Source of the DNA: an uncultured Flavobacteriales bacterium
GTDB lineage: Bacteria; Bacteroidota; Bacteroidia; Palsa-965
Length of the DNA: 23,596 nucleotides
Assembly: GCA_946478675.1 (NCBI GenBank)
Contig: CAMLEF010000026.1
Location: 1 to 23,596, forward strand
Reading direction: 5' to 3'
Part shown: piece after piece, positions 13,689 to 23,596 of the stretch
Layout of the letters: each line of letters opens with the position of its first letter
Numbering within the stretch: the stretch's first letter is position 1
Translations under genes and position numbers: made by a program
The notes under the pieces: generated by a model
What the model was told of the DNA's origin: nothing
Databases searched by the model: none
Seen by the model: only the letters and a program-made list of their open reading frames with translations

Positions 13689-14600
13689 GTGAGTGCCGAT
13701 CCGCTTGATCCGTTCCTGGAATACCTTGCTTTCGAAAAGCGCTTCTCCCCGCACACCCTTACCGCTTACCAGAACGACCTTTACCAGTTCCGCGATTATC
13801 TCGCTACGGAGCATGGAAACATCCTGCCCGAAGAGGCGAATTACCAGCTCGTCCGCGCCTGGATCGCCACGCTGATGGACCAGGAATTGACGGCGAAAAC
13901 GGTGAACCGCAAAATCACCACGCTGCGCACGTATTACCGTTTTCTTCTGAAAGAGAATAAGATACGTGTCAATCCCATGCTCCGCATCAAGGCGCCGAAG
14001 ATCAGCAAACGGCTCCCGGTGTTCGTGGAAGAGCGGCAAATGGACCAGCTGCTGGATTCTGCCGTTTTTTCCGAAAAAGAGGCGGACGCTTATGAAGCCG
14101 GCCTCGCCCATACGATCATCAGCCTTTTTTACGGGACAGGAATGCGCCTGGCCGAGCTGATCGGGCTGGAGGAAAAGAATGTCGATTTTTCCCGCGGGAC
14201 AGTCAAAGTGCTGGGTAAGAGGAATAAAGAACGGATCATTCCTTTGACGGAGGAGCTGTTGAAAGAGTTGAAGAATTACCTCGGGGAGAAGCAAAAGAAC
14301 GGGGTGCCCGCCGGTTCACAACCTGTTCATTTATTGCAGAAAAAAAATGGCAAAATCCTCACCCGTAATTTTGTCTACACGACCGTCAAGTCCTACCTTA
14401 GTATGGTCACGACGATCGATAAAAAAAGTCCGCACGTGTTACGCCACAGTTTTGCCACCCATATGCTCAATAACGGCGCCGATCTGAACGCCATTAAAGA
14501 GCTGTTGGGCCACGCGAACCTCTCCGCTACGCAGGTGTACACACACAATACGGTAGAAAAATTAAAAGCCATCTATCACAAGGCGCATCCGCGCGCCTGA
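13689..14600 (+). CDS. xerC: Tyrosine recombinase, XerC-like
   Basis: Site-specific recombinase of the XerC/XerD type, which resolves chromosome dimers at dif with a partner recombinase at cell division. Counting from GTG 13689 it has 303 residues, normal for the family. The N-terminal SAM-like DNA-binding domain contains FEKRFSPHTLTAYQNDLYQF. Catalytic residues are Arg153 (GTGMRLAEL), His249 and Arg252 (HVLRHSFATH), His275 (LLGHANLS) and nucleophile Tyr284 (QVYTH). It ends IYHKAHPRA, as in XerC. The frame stays open upstream to a TTG at 13635, but that start would fall inside the rpsU terminator, so GTG 13689 is preferred. It lies between rpsU and the hibernation factor, far from any phage or integron signs, so a housekeeping role is more likely than a mobile one. 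Confidence 0.9.
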   Translation: MSADPLDPFLEYLAFEKRFSPHTLTAYQNDLYQFRDYLATEHGNILPEEANYQLVRAWIATLMDQELTAKTVNRKITTLRTYYRFLLKENKIRVNPMLRIKAPKISKRLPVFVEERQMDQLLDSAVFSEKEADAYEAGLAHTIISLFYGTGMRLAELIGLEEKNVDFSRGTVKVLGKRNKERIIPLTEELLKELKNYLGEKQKNGVPAGSQPVHLLQKKNGKILTRNFVYTTVKSYLSMVTTIDKKSPHVLRHSFATHMLNNGADLNAIKELLGHANLSATQVYTHNTVEKLKAIYHKAHPRA

Positions 14601-14636
14601 TGGTAAGTCTCACATTTTTCAAAAAAGGAGGAAGTC

Positions 14637-14936
14637 ATGAATATCCAGATTCAATCCATCCATTTCACCGCCGACCGGAAGCTGCTCAATTTCATTGAGG
14701 ACAAAGTCGGCAAGCTGACCCATTTTTACGACGGGATCATCAGCAGCGAAATTTTTCTTCGACTGGACAAGCACGAACAAACGACCAATAAAGTAGCGGA
14801 AATCAAGCTGAATGTGCCCGGCAACGAGCTGTATGTGAAACGGCAGTGCCGCACGTTCGAAGAAGCGATCGACATCGGTGTCGACGCCATCTCACGCCAG
14901 GTGAAGAAGCACAAGGATAAAGTCCGCGCTTTTTAA
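14637..14936 (+). CDS. hpf: Ribosome hibernation-promoting factor (short HPF/RaiA family)
   Basis: A 99-residue protein that binds the 30S decoding centre in stationary phase and inactivates ribosomes as 100S dimers or protected 70S particles. The sequence starts MNIQIQSIHFTADRKLLNFIEDKVGKL. The basic face lies in the later part (ELYVKRQCRTFEEAIDIGV, then RQVKKHKDKVRAF). It has the short form only; no long-HPF C-terminal dimerisation domain is present. It has an unusually strong ribosome binding site for this phylum, AAAGGAGGA eight or so bases before ATG, and follows xerC by 36 bases, so the two are probably co-transcribed. Confidence 0.92.
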   Translation: MNIQIQSIHFTADRKLLNFIEDKVGKLTHFYDGIISSEIFLRLDKHEQTTNKVAEIKLNVPGNELYVKRQCRTFEEAIDIGVDAISRQVKKHKDKVRAF

Positions 14937-14967
14937 CTGGCACGGCGGAGAGGCCGGCAAAGCACAG

Positions 14968-14998
14968 CCGTTCCGGGTCTTCCGGGACGGTTTTTTTT
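14968..14998 (+). terminator. Terminator after the hibernation factor
   Basis: CCGTTCCGG / CCGGGACGG form a 9-bp stem with one G-U pair around GTCTT, then eight T residues. Confidence 0.88.
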
Positions 14999-15051
14999 AT
15001 GCCTGAAGCGGAAAATGCTGGAAAAGAGAGAAAAAAAAATAATTGAGGGTA

Positions 15052-15083
15052 TTTGTCGGGAGAATAATCTTTCCATACATTTG
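15052..15083 (+). promoter_or_regulatory. Promoter of the tRNA-tuf-secE-nusG-rpl-rpoB operon
   Basis: TTTG (15052-15055), 20 bases, then TACATTTG (15076-15083), matching the Bacteroidetes -33/-7 boxes. The first tRNA begins 105 bases downstream. An upstream A-rich run at ~15030-15042 could act as an UP-like element. No equally good promoter is seen before tuf, secE or rplK, so much of the operon may depend on this one. Confidence 0.7.
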
Positions 15084-15122
15084 CAGTCCTTTTTGAGGAG
15101 GGCAGTGTTGAAAACCGCCCTA

Positions 15123-15134
15123 AGTTCTTTGAAA
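15123..15134 (+). promoter_or_regulatory. Possible boxA-like antitermination site in the tRNA leader
   Basis: AGTTCTTTGAAA resembles the GTTCTTTGACA-type element commonly seen in Bacteroidetes rRNA leaders and, more loosely, the E. coli boxA. It would let a Nus complex protect a stable-RNA transcript from early termination. The call rests on resemblance only. Confidence 0.35.
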
Positions 15135-15188
15135 TCAGGAGATGGACGCACATAGGTTGAGGCTTAAAACCGCCGGCAGCCAGTCTTA

Positions 15189-15261
15189 GCCGGTGTAGCT
15201 CAGCTGGTAGAGCAGCTGATTTGTAATCAGCAGGTCGGGGGTTCGAGTCCCTTCGCCGGCT
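15189..15261 (+). tRNA. tRNA-Thr (anticodon TGT)
   Basis: A 73-nt cloverleaf. The acceptor GCCGGTG pairs with CGCCGGC (one G-U), the D arm is GCTCAGCTGGTAGAGC, and the anticodon arm CTGAT-TTGTAAT-CAG carries TGT. The T arm is GGGGGTTCGAGTCCC and the discriminator is T. CCA is not encoded. First gene of the stable-RNA/translation operon. Confidence 0.95.
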
Positions 15262-15312
15262 CAGTTTTAAGGGTGTGCGTAAAAAGTCGGGCGACTGCCA
15301 GAATAAAATATT

Positions 15313-15395
15313 GGGGAGATACTCAAGCGGCCAACGAGGACAGACTGTAAATCTGTTGGTTTATACCTTCACAGGTTCGAATCCTGTTCTCCCCA
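15313..15395 (+). tRNA. tRNA-Tyr (anticodon GTA)
   Basis: An 83-nt class II tRNA with a long variable arm (GTTGGTTTATACCTTCAC region). The acceptor GGGGAGA pairs with TCTCCCC, and anticodon GTA lies in GACTGTAAATC. The T arm is CAGGTTCGAATCCTG and the discriminator is A. CCA is not encoded. Confidence 0.95.
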
Positions 15396-15406
15396 CAACA
15401 TTTCAA

Positions 15407-15453
15407 GCGGAAGTAGCTCCCCCGATGGGATATCGGGATGGTAGAGTGATAGC
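15407..15453 (+). pseudogene. Decayed tRNA-Gly 5' half with palindrome insertion
   Basis: GCGGAAGTAGCTC (15407-15419) is identical to the start of the intact tRNA-Gly that begins at 15468. An 18-base palindrome of the CCCGAT...ATCGGG type (15420-15437) follows, then ATGGTAGAGTGATAGCC, matching the D-arm/anticodon-stem half of the intact gene with one substitution in the shared part. The anticodon loop, T arm and acceptor 3' strand are absent. This is a partial duplicate of the neighbouring gene, broken by a mini-palindrome in the D loop. Confidence 0.75.
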
Positions 15454-15467
15454 CGATTGAAAATTTA

Positions 15468-15540
15468 GCGGAAGTAGCTCATTTGGTAGAGCGATAGCCT
15501 TCCAAGCTATAGGTGGCGGGTTCGAGCCCCGTCTTCCGCT
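15468..15540 (+). tRNA. tRNA-Gly (anticodon TCC)
   Basis: A 73-nt cloverleaf. The acceptor GCGGAAG pairs with CTTCCGC and the D arm is GCTCATTTGGTAGAGC. The anticodon loop CTTCCAA carries TCC, and the T arm is GCGGGTTCGAGCCCCGT. The discriminator is T and CCA is not encoded. Its 5' half is duplicated 61 bases upstream as a pseudogene. Confidence 0.95.
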
Positions 15541-15584
15541 CAGATCAACGAGCAGGCGGCTCAATGCCATCTCCTGTTTTTAAA

Positions 15585-15656
<72 letters not shown>

Positions 15657-15794
15657 CGTAAAAGCCGAGGTTCAGAAATGAAAGGTGCCACGCACCGGAT
15701 CCCGCCCCGAGAGGATCAGAAACGGCAGGAAAACATTGAAGAGTAAACGTTTCGAAACAACAAACACAAATCAACACCTAACAAATTCATAGCT

Positions 15795-16982
15795 ATGGCA
15801 AAAGAGAAATTTGACCGTTCCAAACCGCACGTTAACGTCGGTACCATCGGTCACGTTGACCACGGCAAGACGACCCTCACGGCTGCTATCACGACGGTCC
15901 TTGCTGAAAAAGGTCTCGCTCAGGTACGTGACTTCTCGTCAATCGATAACGCACCTGAAGAAAAAGAGCGCGGTATCACCATCAACACCTCGCACGTAGA
16001 ATACGAAACGGCAAACCGCCACTACGCGCACGTTGACTGCCCGGGTCACGCTGACTATGTGAAGAACATGGTCACCGGTGCTGCCCAGATGGACGGCGCG
16101 ATCCTTGTCGTAGCTGCTACGGACGGTCCGATGCCGCAAACCCGTGAGCACATCCTGCTCGCGCGCCAGGTAGGCGTTCCCCAGATCGTTGTGTTCATGA
16201 ACAAAGTGGACATGGTTGATGACGTGGAACTCCTCGACCTCGTGGAAATGGAAGTTCGTGAGCTCCTCACGTTCTACAAATTCCCGGGCGACAAAACCCC
16301 GATCATCCGTGGTTCTGCTCTCGGCGGCCTCAACAAAGAGCCGAAGTGGGTTGAAAAAATCATGGAACTCATGGACGCGGTTGATACCTTCATCCCGACC
16401 CCGGCCCGTGATAAAGACAAGCCGTTCCTCATGTCTGTAGAAGACGTGTTCACGATCACCGGTCGTGGTACCGTTGCTACCGGCCGTATCGAAACCGGCG
16501 TTATCAACGTAGGCGAAGAAGTTGAGATCATCGGTATGCAGGAAGAGAAACTCAAGTCGACCTGCACCGGCGTTGAAATGTTCCGCAAGCTGCTCGACCG
16601 CGGCGAAGCTGGTGACAACGTAGGTCTCCTCCTCCGTGGCATCGAGAAAAAAGATATCCGCCGCGGTATGGTTATCGCGAAACCGGGTTCTATCACCCCG
16701 CACACCGACTTCAAAGCAGAGGTGTACGTCCTGAAAAAAGAAGAAGGTGGCCGTCACACGCCGTTCCACAACAAATACCGCCCGCAGTTCTACTTCCGCA
16801 CGACGGACGTAACCGGTGAGATCGATCTTCCGGAAGGACGCGAGATGGTAATGCCTGGCGACAACGTGACCATCACGGTGAAACTGATCGTTCCGATCGC
16901 TATGGACAAAGGTCTCCGTTTCGCTATCCGCGAAGGTGGCCGTACCGTAGGCGCTGGTCAGGTTATCGAGGTTATCAAATAA
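15795..16982 (+). CDS. tuf: Elongation factor Tu
   Basis: A 395-residue GTPase that delivers aminoacyl-tRNA to the ribosomal A site. G1 GHVDHGKTT (near residue 19), the effector region [15 protein letters not shown]3 [12 protein letters not shown] and G4 NKVDM are intact. Domains 2 and 3 follow, ending [14 protein letters not shown]. Length and sequence are ordinary for Bacteroidota. It follows four tRNAs and precedes tRNA-Trp in the conserved translation operon, so it shares transcription with tRNAs it serves. Codon use is visibly skewed toward highly expressed choices (GGT, CGT, AAC), unlike the mid-window genes. A strong hairpin follows at 17020-17055. Confidence 0.97.
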   Translation: MAKEKFDRSKPHVNVGTIGHVDHGKTTLTAAITTVLAEKGLAQVRDFSSIDNAPEEKERGITINTSHVEYETANRHYAHVDCPGHADYVKNMVTGAAQMDGAILVVAATDGPMPQTREHILLARQVGVPQIVVFMNKVDMVDDVELLDLVEMEVRELLTFYKFPGDKTPIIRGSALGGLNKEPKWVEKIMELMDAVDTFIPTPARDKDKPFLMSVEDVFTITGRGTVATGRIETGVINVGEEVEIIGMQEEKLKSTCTGVEMFRKLLDRGEAGDNVGLLLRGIEKKDIRRGMVIAKPGSITPHTDFKAEVYVLKKEEGGRHTPFHNKYRPQFYFRTTDVTGEIDLPEGREMVMPGDNVTITVKLIVPIAMDKGLRFAIREGGRTVGAGQVIEVIK

Positions 16983-17019
16983 CCGCGGTTACCAACGATC
17001 CATCTCTAAGCTGCAGAAC

Positions 17020-17055
17020 AAAGGTGTTTTCCCGCTTACCCGGGAGAACACCTTT
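17020..17055 (+). promoter_or_regulatory. Strong stem-loop between tuf and tRNA-Trp
   Basis: 17020-17034 pairs with 17041-17055: a 15-bp stem with one G-U, AAAGGTGTTTTCCCG / CGGGAGAACACCTTT, and loop CTTACC. No T-run follows (CCTGCC), so it is more likely an RNA processing site or stabilising 3' end for tuf mRNA, or a partial terminator, than a full stop. Confidence 0.65.
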
Positions 17056-17101
17056 CCTGCCAAAAATAGGTTGAGTGCCCCGGCCGCTACCGGGAACACA
17101 A

Positions 17102-17172
17102 ACAGGCATAGTTCAATGGTAGAATAGCGGTCTCCAAAACCGTTGATCTAGGTTCGAATCCTGGTGCCTGTG
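17102..17172 (+). tRNA. tRNA-Trp (anticodon CCA)
   Basis: A 71-nt cloverleaf. The acceptor ACAGGCA pairs perfectly with TGCCTGT, with discriminator G. The D arm is GTTCAATGGTAGAAT, the anticodon loop CTCCAAA carries CCA, and the T arm is CTAGGTTCGAATCCTGG. It stands in its conserved place between tuf and secE. Confidence 0.95.
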
Positions 17173-17223
17173 CAAAAAGTAAACAGAGAATCCGCTGCGG
17201 AGGATTTTCAAAAACCAAACGCA

Positions 17224-17415
17224 ATGAACAAAATCAGAGCGTACCTGTCCGAAGTTACCGACGAGCTCGTTAACAAAGTGACCTGGCCGACCTGGAGCGA
17301 ACTCCAGGAAAGCGCAATCATCGTAATGATCGCGACCGTCATCTTCGCGGTTATCGTTTTTACGATGGACCTGTCTTTCAACAAAGGCATGGAACAGCTC
17401 TACAAGCTGCTCTGA
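17224..17415 (+). CDS. secE: Preprotein translocase subunit SecE
   Basis: A 63-residue, single-span SecE, the short form found in most bacteria. It has an amphipathic cytosolic helix (YLSEVTDELVNKVTWPTWSE, with the conserved VTWPTW) and then one membrane helix at ~31-50 (AIIVMIATVIFAVIVFTMDL). It clamps SecY in the SecYEG channel. ATG 17224 is chosen. The frame is open further up to 17164, but those codons overlap the end of tRNA-Trp and do not look like SecE. It is followed by nusG after 55 bases. Confidence 0.93.
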   Translation: MNKIRAYLSEVTDELVNKVTWPTWSELQESAIIVMIATVIFAVIVFTMDLSFNKGMEQLYKLL

Positions 17416-17470
17416 GTCTTTGCGATCCCGGCTTTTAATTATTAAAAAACCACTATAGTTCCACCGAACA

Positions 17471-18031
17471 ATGGCTGAAGTCAATAAAGATCAACAGGTG
17501 AAGAAGTGGTATGTATTGCGCGTGGTAAACGGCAAAGAGAAGAAGATCAAGCAATACATCGATTCTGAAATTGCACGCCTCGGCATGCAGGATTATGTGA
17601 CGCAGGTGCTCATCCCGATGGAGAAGGTGATCCAGATCCGCAACGGGAAAAAAGTGAGCAAAGAGCGCAACATCTTCCCGGGTTACGTAATGCTCGAAGG
17701 CACGCTGATCGGAGAAATCCCGCACGTGCTGAAAAATATTACCGGCGTAATCGGTTTCCTCGGTTCAAAAACCGGCGATCCCGTTCCGCTGCGTCCGTCT
17801 GAAATCAATCGCATCCTCGGTAAAGTCGACGAGCTCGCCGGCGCCGAAGAAACGATGCTCAACACCTTCGTGGTGGGCGAGCAGGTGAAAGTGATTGACG
17901 GACCTTTCAATACCTTCTCGGGCGTGATCGAAGAGATCAACGAAGAGAAGAAGAAGCTCAAGGTGATGGTCAAGATCTTTGGCCGCAAAACGCCGCTCGA
18001 GCTCAATTACATGCAGGTCGAAAAAGAATAA
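17471..18031 (+). CDS. nusG: Transcription termination/antitermination factor NusG
   Basis: A 186-residue transcription elongation factor that binds the RNA polymerase clamp and links it to Rho or to ribosomal protein S10. The N-terminal NGN domain is ~8-120 (KKWYVLRVVNGKEKKIKQYI, then NIFPGYVMLE, then VIGFLGSKTGDPVPL). The C-terminal KOW domain is ~135-185 (VGEQVKVIDGPFNTFSGVIEEI). Position between secE and rplK is the classic arrangement. The sequence shows no insert or oddity. Confidence 0.95.
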   Translation: MAEVNKDQQVKKWYVLRVVNGKEKKIKQYIDSEIARLGMQDYVTQVLIPMEKVIQIRNGKKVSKERNIFPGYVMLEGTLIGEIPHVLKNITGVIGFLGSKTGDPVPLRPSEINRILGKVDELAGAEETMLNTFVVGEQVKVIDGPFNTFSGVIEEINEEKKKLKVMVKIFGRKTPLELNYMQVEKE

Positions 18032-18099
18032 CCTGCATCCAGATCCGCTGTTACGCGCTTCCAACATAACAGAAACCAAGTACAAGTAAAAACTGCAAA

Positions 18100-18543
18100 A
18101 TGGCAAAAGAAGTAAGTGCCCTGATTAAACTCCAGATCAAAGGTGGCGCAGCCAACCCGTCTCCGCCGATCGGCCCTGCACTGGGTGCGAAAGGTGTGAA
18201 CATCATGGAGTTTTGTAAGCAGTTCAATGCCCGTACGCAGGACAAAGCCGGCAAAGTGCTCCCGGTGATCATCACGGTTTATAATGATAAATCATTCGAA
18301 TTTATCATCAAACAACCGCCGGTCGCTGTGCAGCTCAAAGACGCGGCTAAAGTCCAGACCGGTTCCGGCGAATCCAACCGTAAGAAAGTTGGTTCCGTCA
18401 CGTGGGAACAGGTGCGCACGATTGCAGAATCGAAGATGCCGGATCTTAACTGTTTCACCATTGAGTCAGCAATGAGCATGGTGGCAGGAACGGCCCGCAG
18501 CCTCGGTTTGAATGTCACGGGAACGAACCCGCTGAATAAGTAA
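18100..18543 (+). CDS. rplK: 50S ribosomal protein L11
   Basis: A 147-residue protein of the GTPase-associated centre on 23S rRNA; it binds with L10 and L12 and is the thiostrepton-site protein. The proline-rich N-terminal domain ([20 protein letters not shown], residues 19-38) and the C-terminal rRNA-binding part ([15 protein letters not shown]) are both present. It lies 68 bases after nusG and 67 before rplA. In many bacteria L1 represses the rplK-rplA mRNA by binding a site in this leader. I cannot assign that site here with confidence. Confidence 0.96.
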   Translation: MAKEVSALIKLQIKGGAANPSPPIGPALGAKGVNIMEFCKQFNARTQDKAGKVLPVIITVYNDKSFEFIIKQPPVAVQLKDAAKVQTGSGESNRKKVGSVTWEQVRTIAESKMPDLNCFTIESAMSMVAGTARSLGLNVTGTNPLNK

Positions 18544-18610
18544 GCGAAGTTTCACCTGGCGGAGTCCGGAGCAAACTAACCGGACGTTCGAACGCCACAA
18601 CTTCAGAACA

Positions 18611-19303
18611 ATGGCCAAACTGACCAAAAAAAGAAAAGCAGTGATCGGGAAGTACGACGCAACGAAGTCGTATTCGCTCGCTGATGCTGCCAAGATCGTG
18701 AAGGACATCACGACGACGAAGTTCGATGCTTCCGTCGACCTTAACATCCGCCTGGGTGTTGATCCGAAAAAAGCCAACCAGATGGTGCGTGGTACGGTAA
18801 CCCTGCCGCACGGAACCGGTAAGACGGTACGTGTGCTTGTTATCTGCACGCCCGACAAGGAAGCTGAAGCGAAAGCTGCCGGCGCCGATTTCGTTGGTTC
18901 GGATGAATACATCCAGAAGATCAAGGACGGCTGGACAGACATCGACGTCATCATCACTACGCCCAGCATGATGGGTAAAGTAGGTGCGCTCGGTAAAGTT
19001 CTCGGCCCCCGCGGCCTCATGCCGAACCCGAAAACGGGAACGGTAACGATGGAAGTGGGCAAAGCCGTGAAAGAATCCAAAGGCGGTAAGATCGATTTCA
19101 AAGTTGACAAAGCCGGCATCATCGCCGTCGGAATCGGCAAAGTATCGTTCGAGCCCAACAAGATCGCCGATAACGCCAATGAGATCCTTCAGTCGATCCT
19201 CAAGTTGAAGCCCGCGTCGGCAAAAGGTGCTTACATGAAGAGTGTCTACATGTCCAGCACCATGAGCTCCAGCGTGCAGATCGAAACGAAAACGCTTGCT
19301 TAA
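18611..19303 (+). CDS. rplA: 50S ribosomal protein L1
   Basis: A 230-residue L1-stalk protein that helps move deacylated tRNA out of the E site and often represses its own operon. The N-terminus is [21 protein letters not shown], followed by the two-domain fold with [20 protein letters not shown], the family signature, at ~136-155. Only 15 bases separate its stop from rplJ, so the two are likely translated from one message. Confidence 0.96.
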   Translation: MAKLTKKRKAVIGKYDATKSYSLADAAKIVKDITTTKFDASVDLNIRLGVDPKKANQMVRGTVTLPHGTGKTVRVLVICTPDKEAEAKAAGADFVGSDEYIQKIKDGWTDIDVIITTPSMMGKVGALGKVLGPRGLMPNPKTGTVTMEVGKAVKESKGGKIDFKVDKAGIIAVGIGKVSFEPNKIADNANEILQSILKLKPASAKGAYMKSVYMSSTMSSSVQIETKTLA

Positions 19304-19318
19304 TACCTGATTCACGAA

Positions 19319-19843
19319 ATGAACAAGGAAAATAAAACACAAATCATCAACGACCTGGCGGAACAGCTTGCAGCCAGCAAGCACTTCTACCTGGCCGACA
19401 CCTCGACGCTGCCGTCTGAGAAGACCAGCGCCCTGAGGAGAATGTGTTTTGACAAGAAGATCAAAATGATCGTGGTGAAGAACACGCTTCTTCGCAAAGC
19501 CATGGAACGCACCAACGACGCGGAGTTCGCTCCGATGTACGATGCGCTGAAAGGGCCTATCTCGATCCTGTTCTCCGAATCCGGCGCAGAACCGGCGAAG
19601 CTCATCAAGGAGTTCCGCAAAACCGCGTCGAAGCCGACCCTGAAAGCGGCTTTCGTAGAACAGAGCGTTTACATCGGCGACGAACAGCTCGATGCACTGG
19701 CGGCGATCAAGTCGAAAAACGAACTTATCGGCGACATCATCGGACTGCTGCAGTCTCCCGCGAAAAACGTTATCTCTGCCCTCAAGAGCAGCGGTGGCAA
19801 GATCGCAGGTGTTGTCAAAACCCTCTCCGAACGTCCCGAGTAA
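19319..19843 (+). CDS. rplJ: 50S ribosomal protein L10
   Basis: A 174-residue base of the ribosomal stalk, holding the L7/L12 dimers on 23S rRNA. The N-terminal rRNA-binding domain (MNKENKTQIINDLAEQLAAS, later KMIVVKNTLLRKAM) is followed by a C-terminal helix that binds L12 (SPAKNVISALKSSGGKIAGV). It lies 94 bases before rplL. An L10-L12 autoregulatory leader would have to sit before rplJ, but the 15-base gap from rplA leaves no room except within the end of rplA. Confidence 0.95.
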   Translation: MNKENKTQIINDLAEQLAASKHFYLADTSTLPSEKTSALRRMCFDKKIKMIVVKNTLLRKAMERTNDAEFAPMYDALKGPISILFSESGAEPAKLIKEFRKTASKPTLKAAFVEQSVYIGDEQLDALAAIKSKNELIGDIIGLLQSPAKNVISALKSSGGKIAGVVKTLSERPE

Positions 19844-19937
19844 TCCGGTTTACCGCGATTGCGCGTGATGCTCAAACAAAAGAAAACTACTACTACAAAC
19901 AATCAATTAGTCTAATCTCCAAAAACCAATAAATAAA

Positions 19938-20312
19938 ATGGCAGACGTTAAAGCCCTTGCTGAATCGCTCGTAAACCTCACCGTTAAAGAAGTGAACGAG
20001 CTTGCCAAAATCCTGAAAGACGAATACGGTATCGAGCCTGCAGCTGCTGCTGTAGCTGTAGCTGCTGGTCCCGCTGCTGGCGGTGCTGCTGCTGCTGAGA
20101 AAACCACGTTCGACGTAGTTCTGAAGAACGGCGGTGCTAACAAACTCCAGGTTGTTAAAGTCGTGAAAGACGCTACCGGCCTCGGACTGAAAGAAGCAAA
20201 AGACCTCGTTGACCAGGCTCCGAAGCCGGTTAAAGAAGGTATCAGCAAAGAAGATGCAGAAGCGCTCAAGAAAACGCTCGTTGAAGCTGGCGCTGAAGTT
20301 GAGGTTAAGTAA
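19938..20312 (+). CDS. rplL: 50S ribosomal protein L7/L12
   Basis: A 124-residue acidic stalk protein, present in several copies per ribosome, that recruits translational GTPases. The N-terminal dimer domain is 1-33 and the Ala/Gly-rich flexible hinge is ~34-53 ([15 protein letters not shown]). The C-terminal factor-binding domain ([21 protein letters not shown], then [21 protein letters not shown]) ends VEVK. The hinge DNA is a GCT/GCTG-rich low-complexity stretch. A long hairpin follows before rpoB. Confidence 0.97.
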   Translation: MADVKALAESLVNLTVKEVNELAKILKDEYGIEPAAAAVAVAAGPAAGGAAAAEKTTFDVVLKNGGANKLQVVKVVKDATGLGLKEAKDLVDQAPKPVKEGISKEDAEALKKTLVEAGAEVEVK

Positions 20313-20333
20313 TCTCGTTTCAGCCTGCTTATA

Positions 20334-20390
20334 GGTTTAAGCCAGGTTCCTGTAGCGAACGATAGTTCAGCTACAGGACTGGCTTAAACC
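20334..20390 (+). promoter_or_regulatory. Long rplL-rpoB intergenic hairpin (attenuator/processing site)
   Basis: Three stacked stems: GGTTTAAGCCAG (20334-20345) with CTGGCTTAAACC (20379-20390), CCTGTAGC (20349-20356) with GCTACAGG (20370-20377), and GAAC/GTTC at the tip. They are broken only by a GTT/A internal bulge and a lone A. A weak T-rich run (CTTTTGTTGC) follows. Its place matches the E. coli rplL-rpoB region, where an attenuator and an RNase III site set the ribosomal-protein to polymerase ratio. The same role here is inferred from position and structure. Confidence 0.75.
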
Positions 20391-20437
20391 CTTTTGTTGC
20401 TTAGAGTGCTTTTGTTTCACATTAATTAATTACGGCC

Positions 20438-23596
<3,159 letters not shown>

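Noticed and set aside
13689..14600. Recombinase gene as an integrase of a mobile island next to the tRNA cluster
   Set aside because: There is no attachment-site duplication at the tRNA genes and no phage or transfer genes. The protein ends and reads like a housekeeping XerC, in a run of core genes.

Overview
The window is a chromosomal piece of a Bacteroidota (Bacteroidetes) bacterium. The evidence is a protein with a type IX secretion (Por) C-terminal sorting domain, promoter-like boxes of the Bacteroidetes TAnnTTTG type, and the gene order tRNA-Thr / tRNA-Tyr / tRNA-Gly / tRNA-Thr / tuf / tRNA-Trp / secE / nusG / rplK / rplA / rplJ / rplL / rpoB. Genus cannot be named from the sequence alone.

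Left part (1-6960). The first ~120 bases, read on the minus strand, are an internal piece of a membrane fatty acid desaturase. It is joined head to head to a 5'-truncated APC amino acid permease, which marks a rearrangement or assembly breakpoint. Then come a small membrane protein, a ComEA-like helix-hairpin-helix protein, apt, an acyl-CoA dehydrogenase and a secreted subtilisin-like protease. The gaps between these genes are full of palindromic repeats: a nested 150-bp palindrome, a ~105-bp tandem array, and a terminator plus 22-bp palindrome composite that occurs on both sides of the protease gene.

Middle part (6960-13170, all minus strand). This is a surface-glycan region. hddA-gmhA-hddC supply three steps of GDP-D-glycero-alpha-D-manno-heptose synthesis. 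A GT-B glycosyltransferase and a T9SS-sorted surface protein lie upstream. An AT-rich Abi_2 (AbiD/F-like) phage-defence gene sits between the glycosyltransferase and hddA, only 9 bp before hddA and in the same direction, so it may drive or share the heptose transcript.

Right part (13300-23596, all plus strand). This is core information processing: rpsU, a XerC-like recombinase, a short HPF/RaiA hibernation factor, four tRNAs plus a decayed tRNA-Gly copy, tuf, tRNA-Trp, secE, nusG, four ribosomal protein genes, and rpoB, which runs off the right edge. RpoB has Asn where E. coli has His526 in the rifampicin pocket.

I do not see a clear new multi-gene system. The points most worth a second look are the desaturase/permease junction, the Abi gene fused to the heptose operon, the RpoB His526 to Asn change, and the several layered repeat families.
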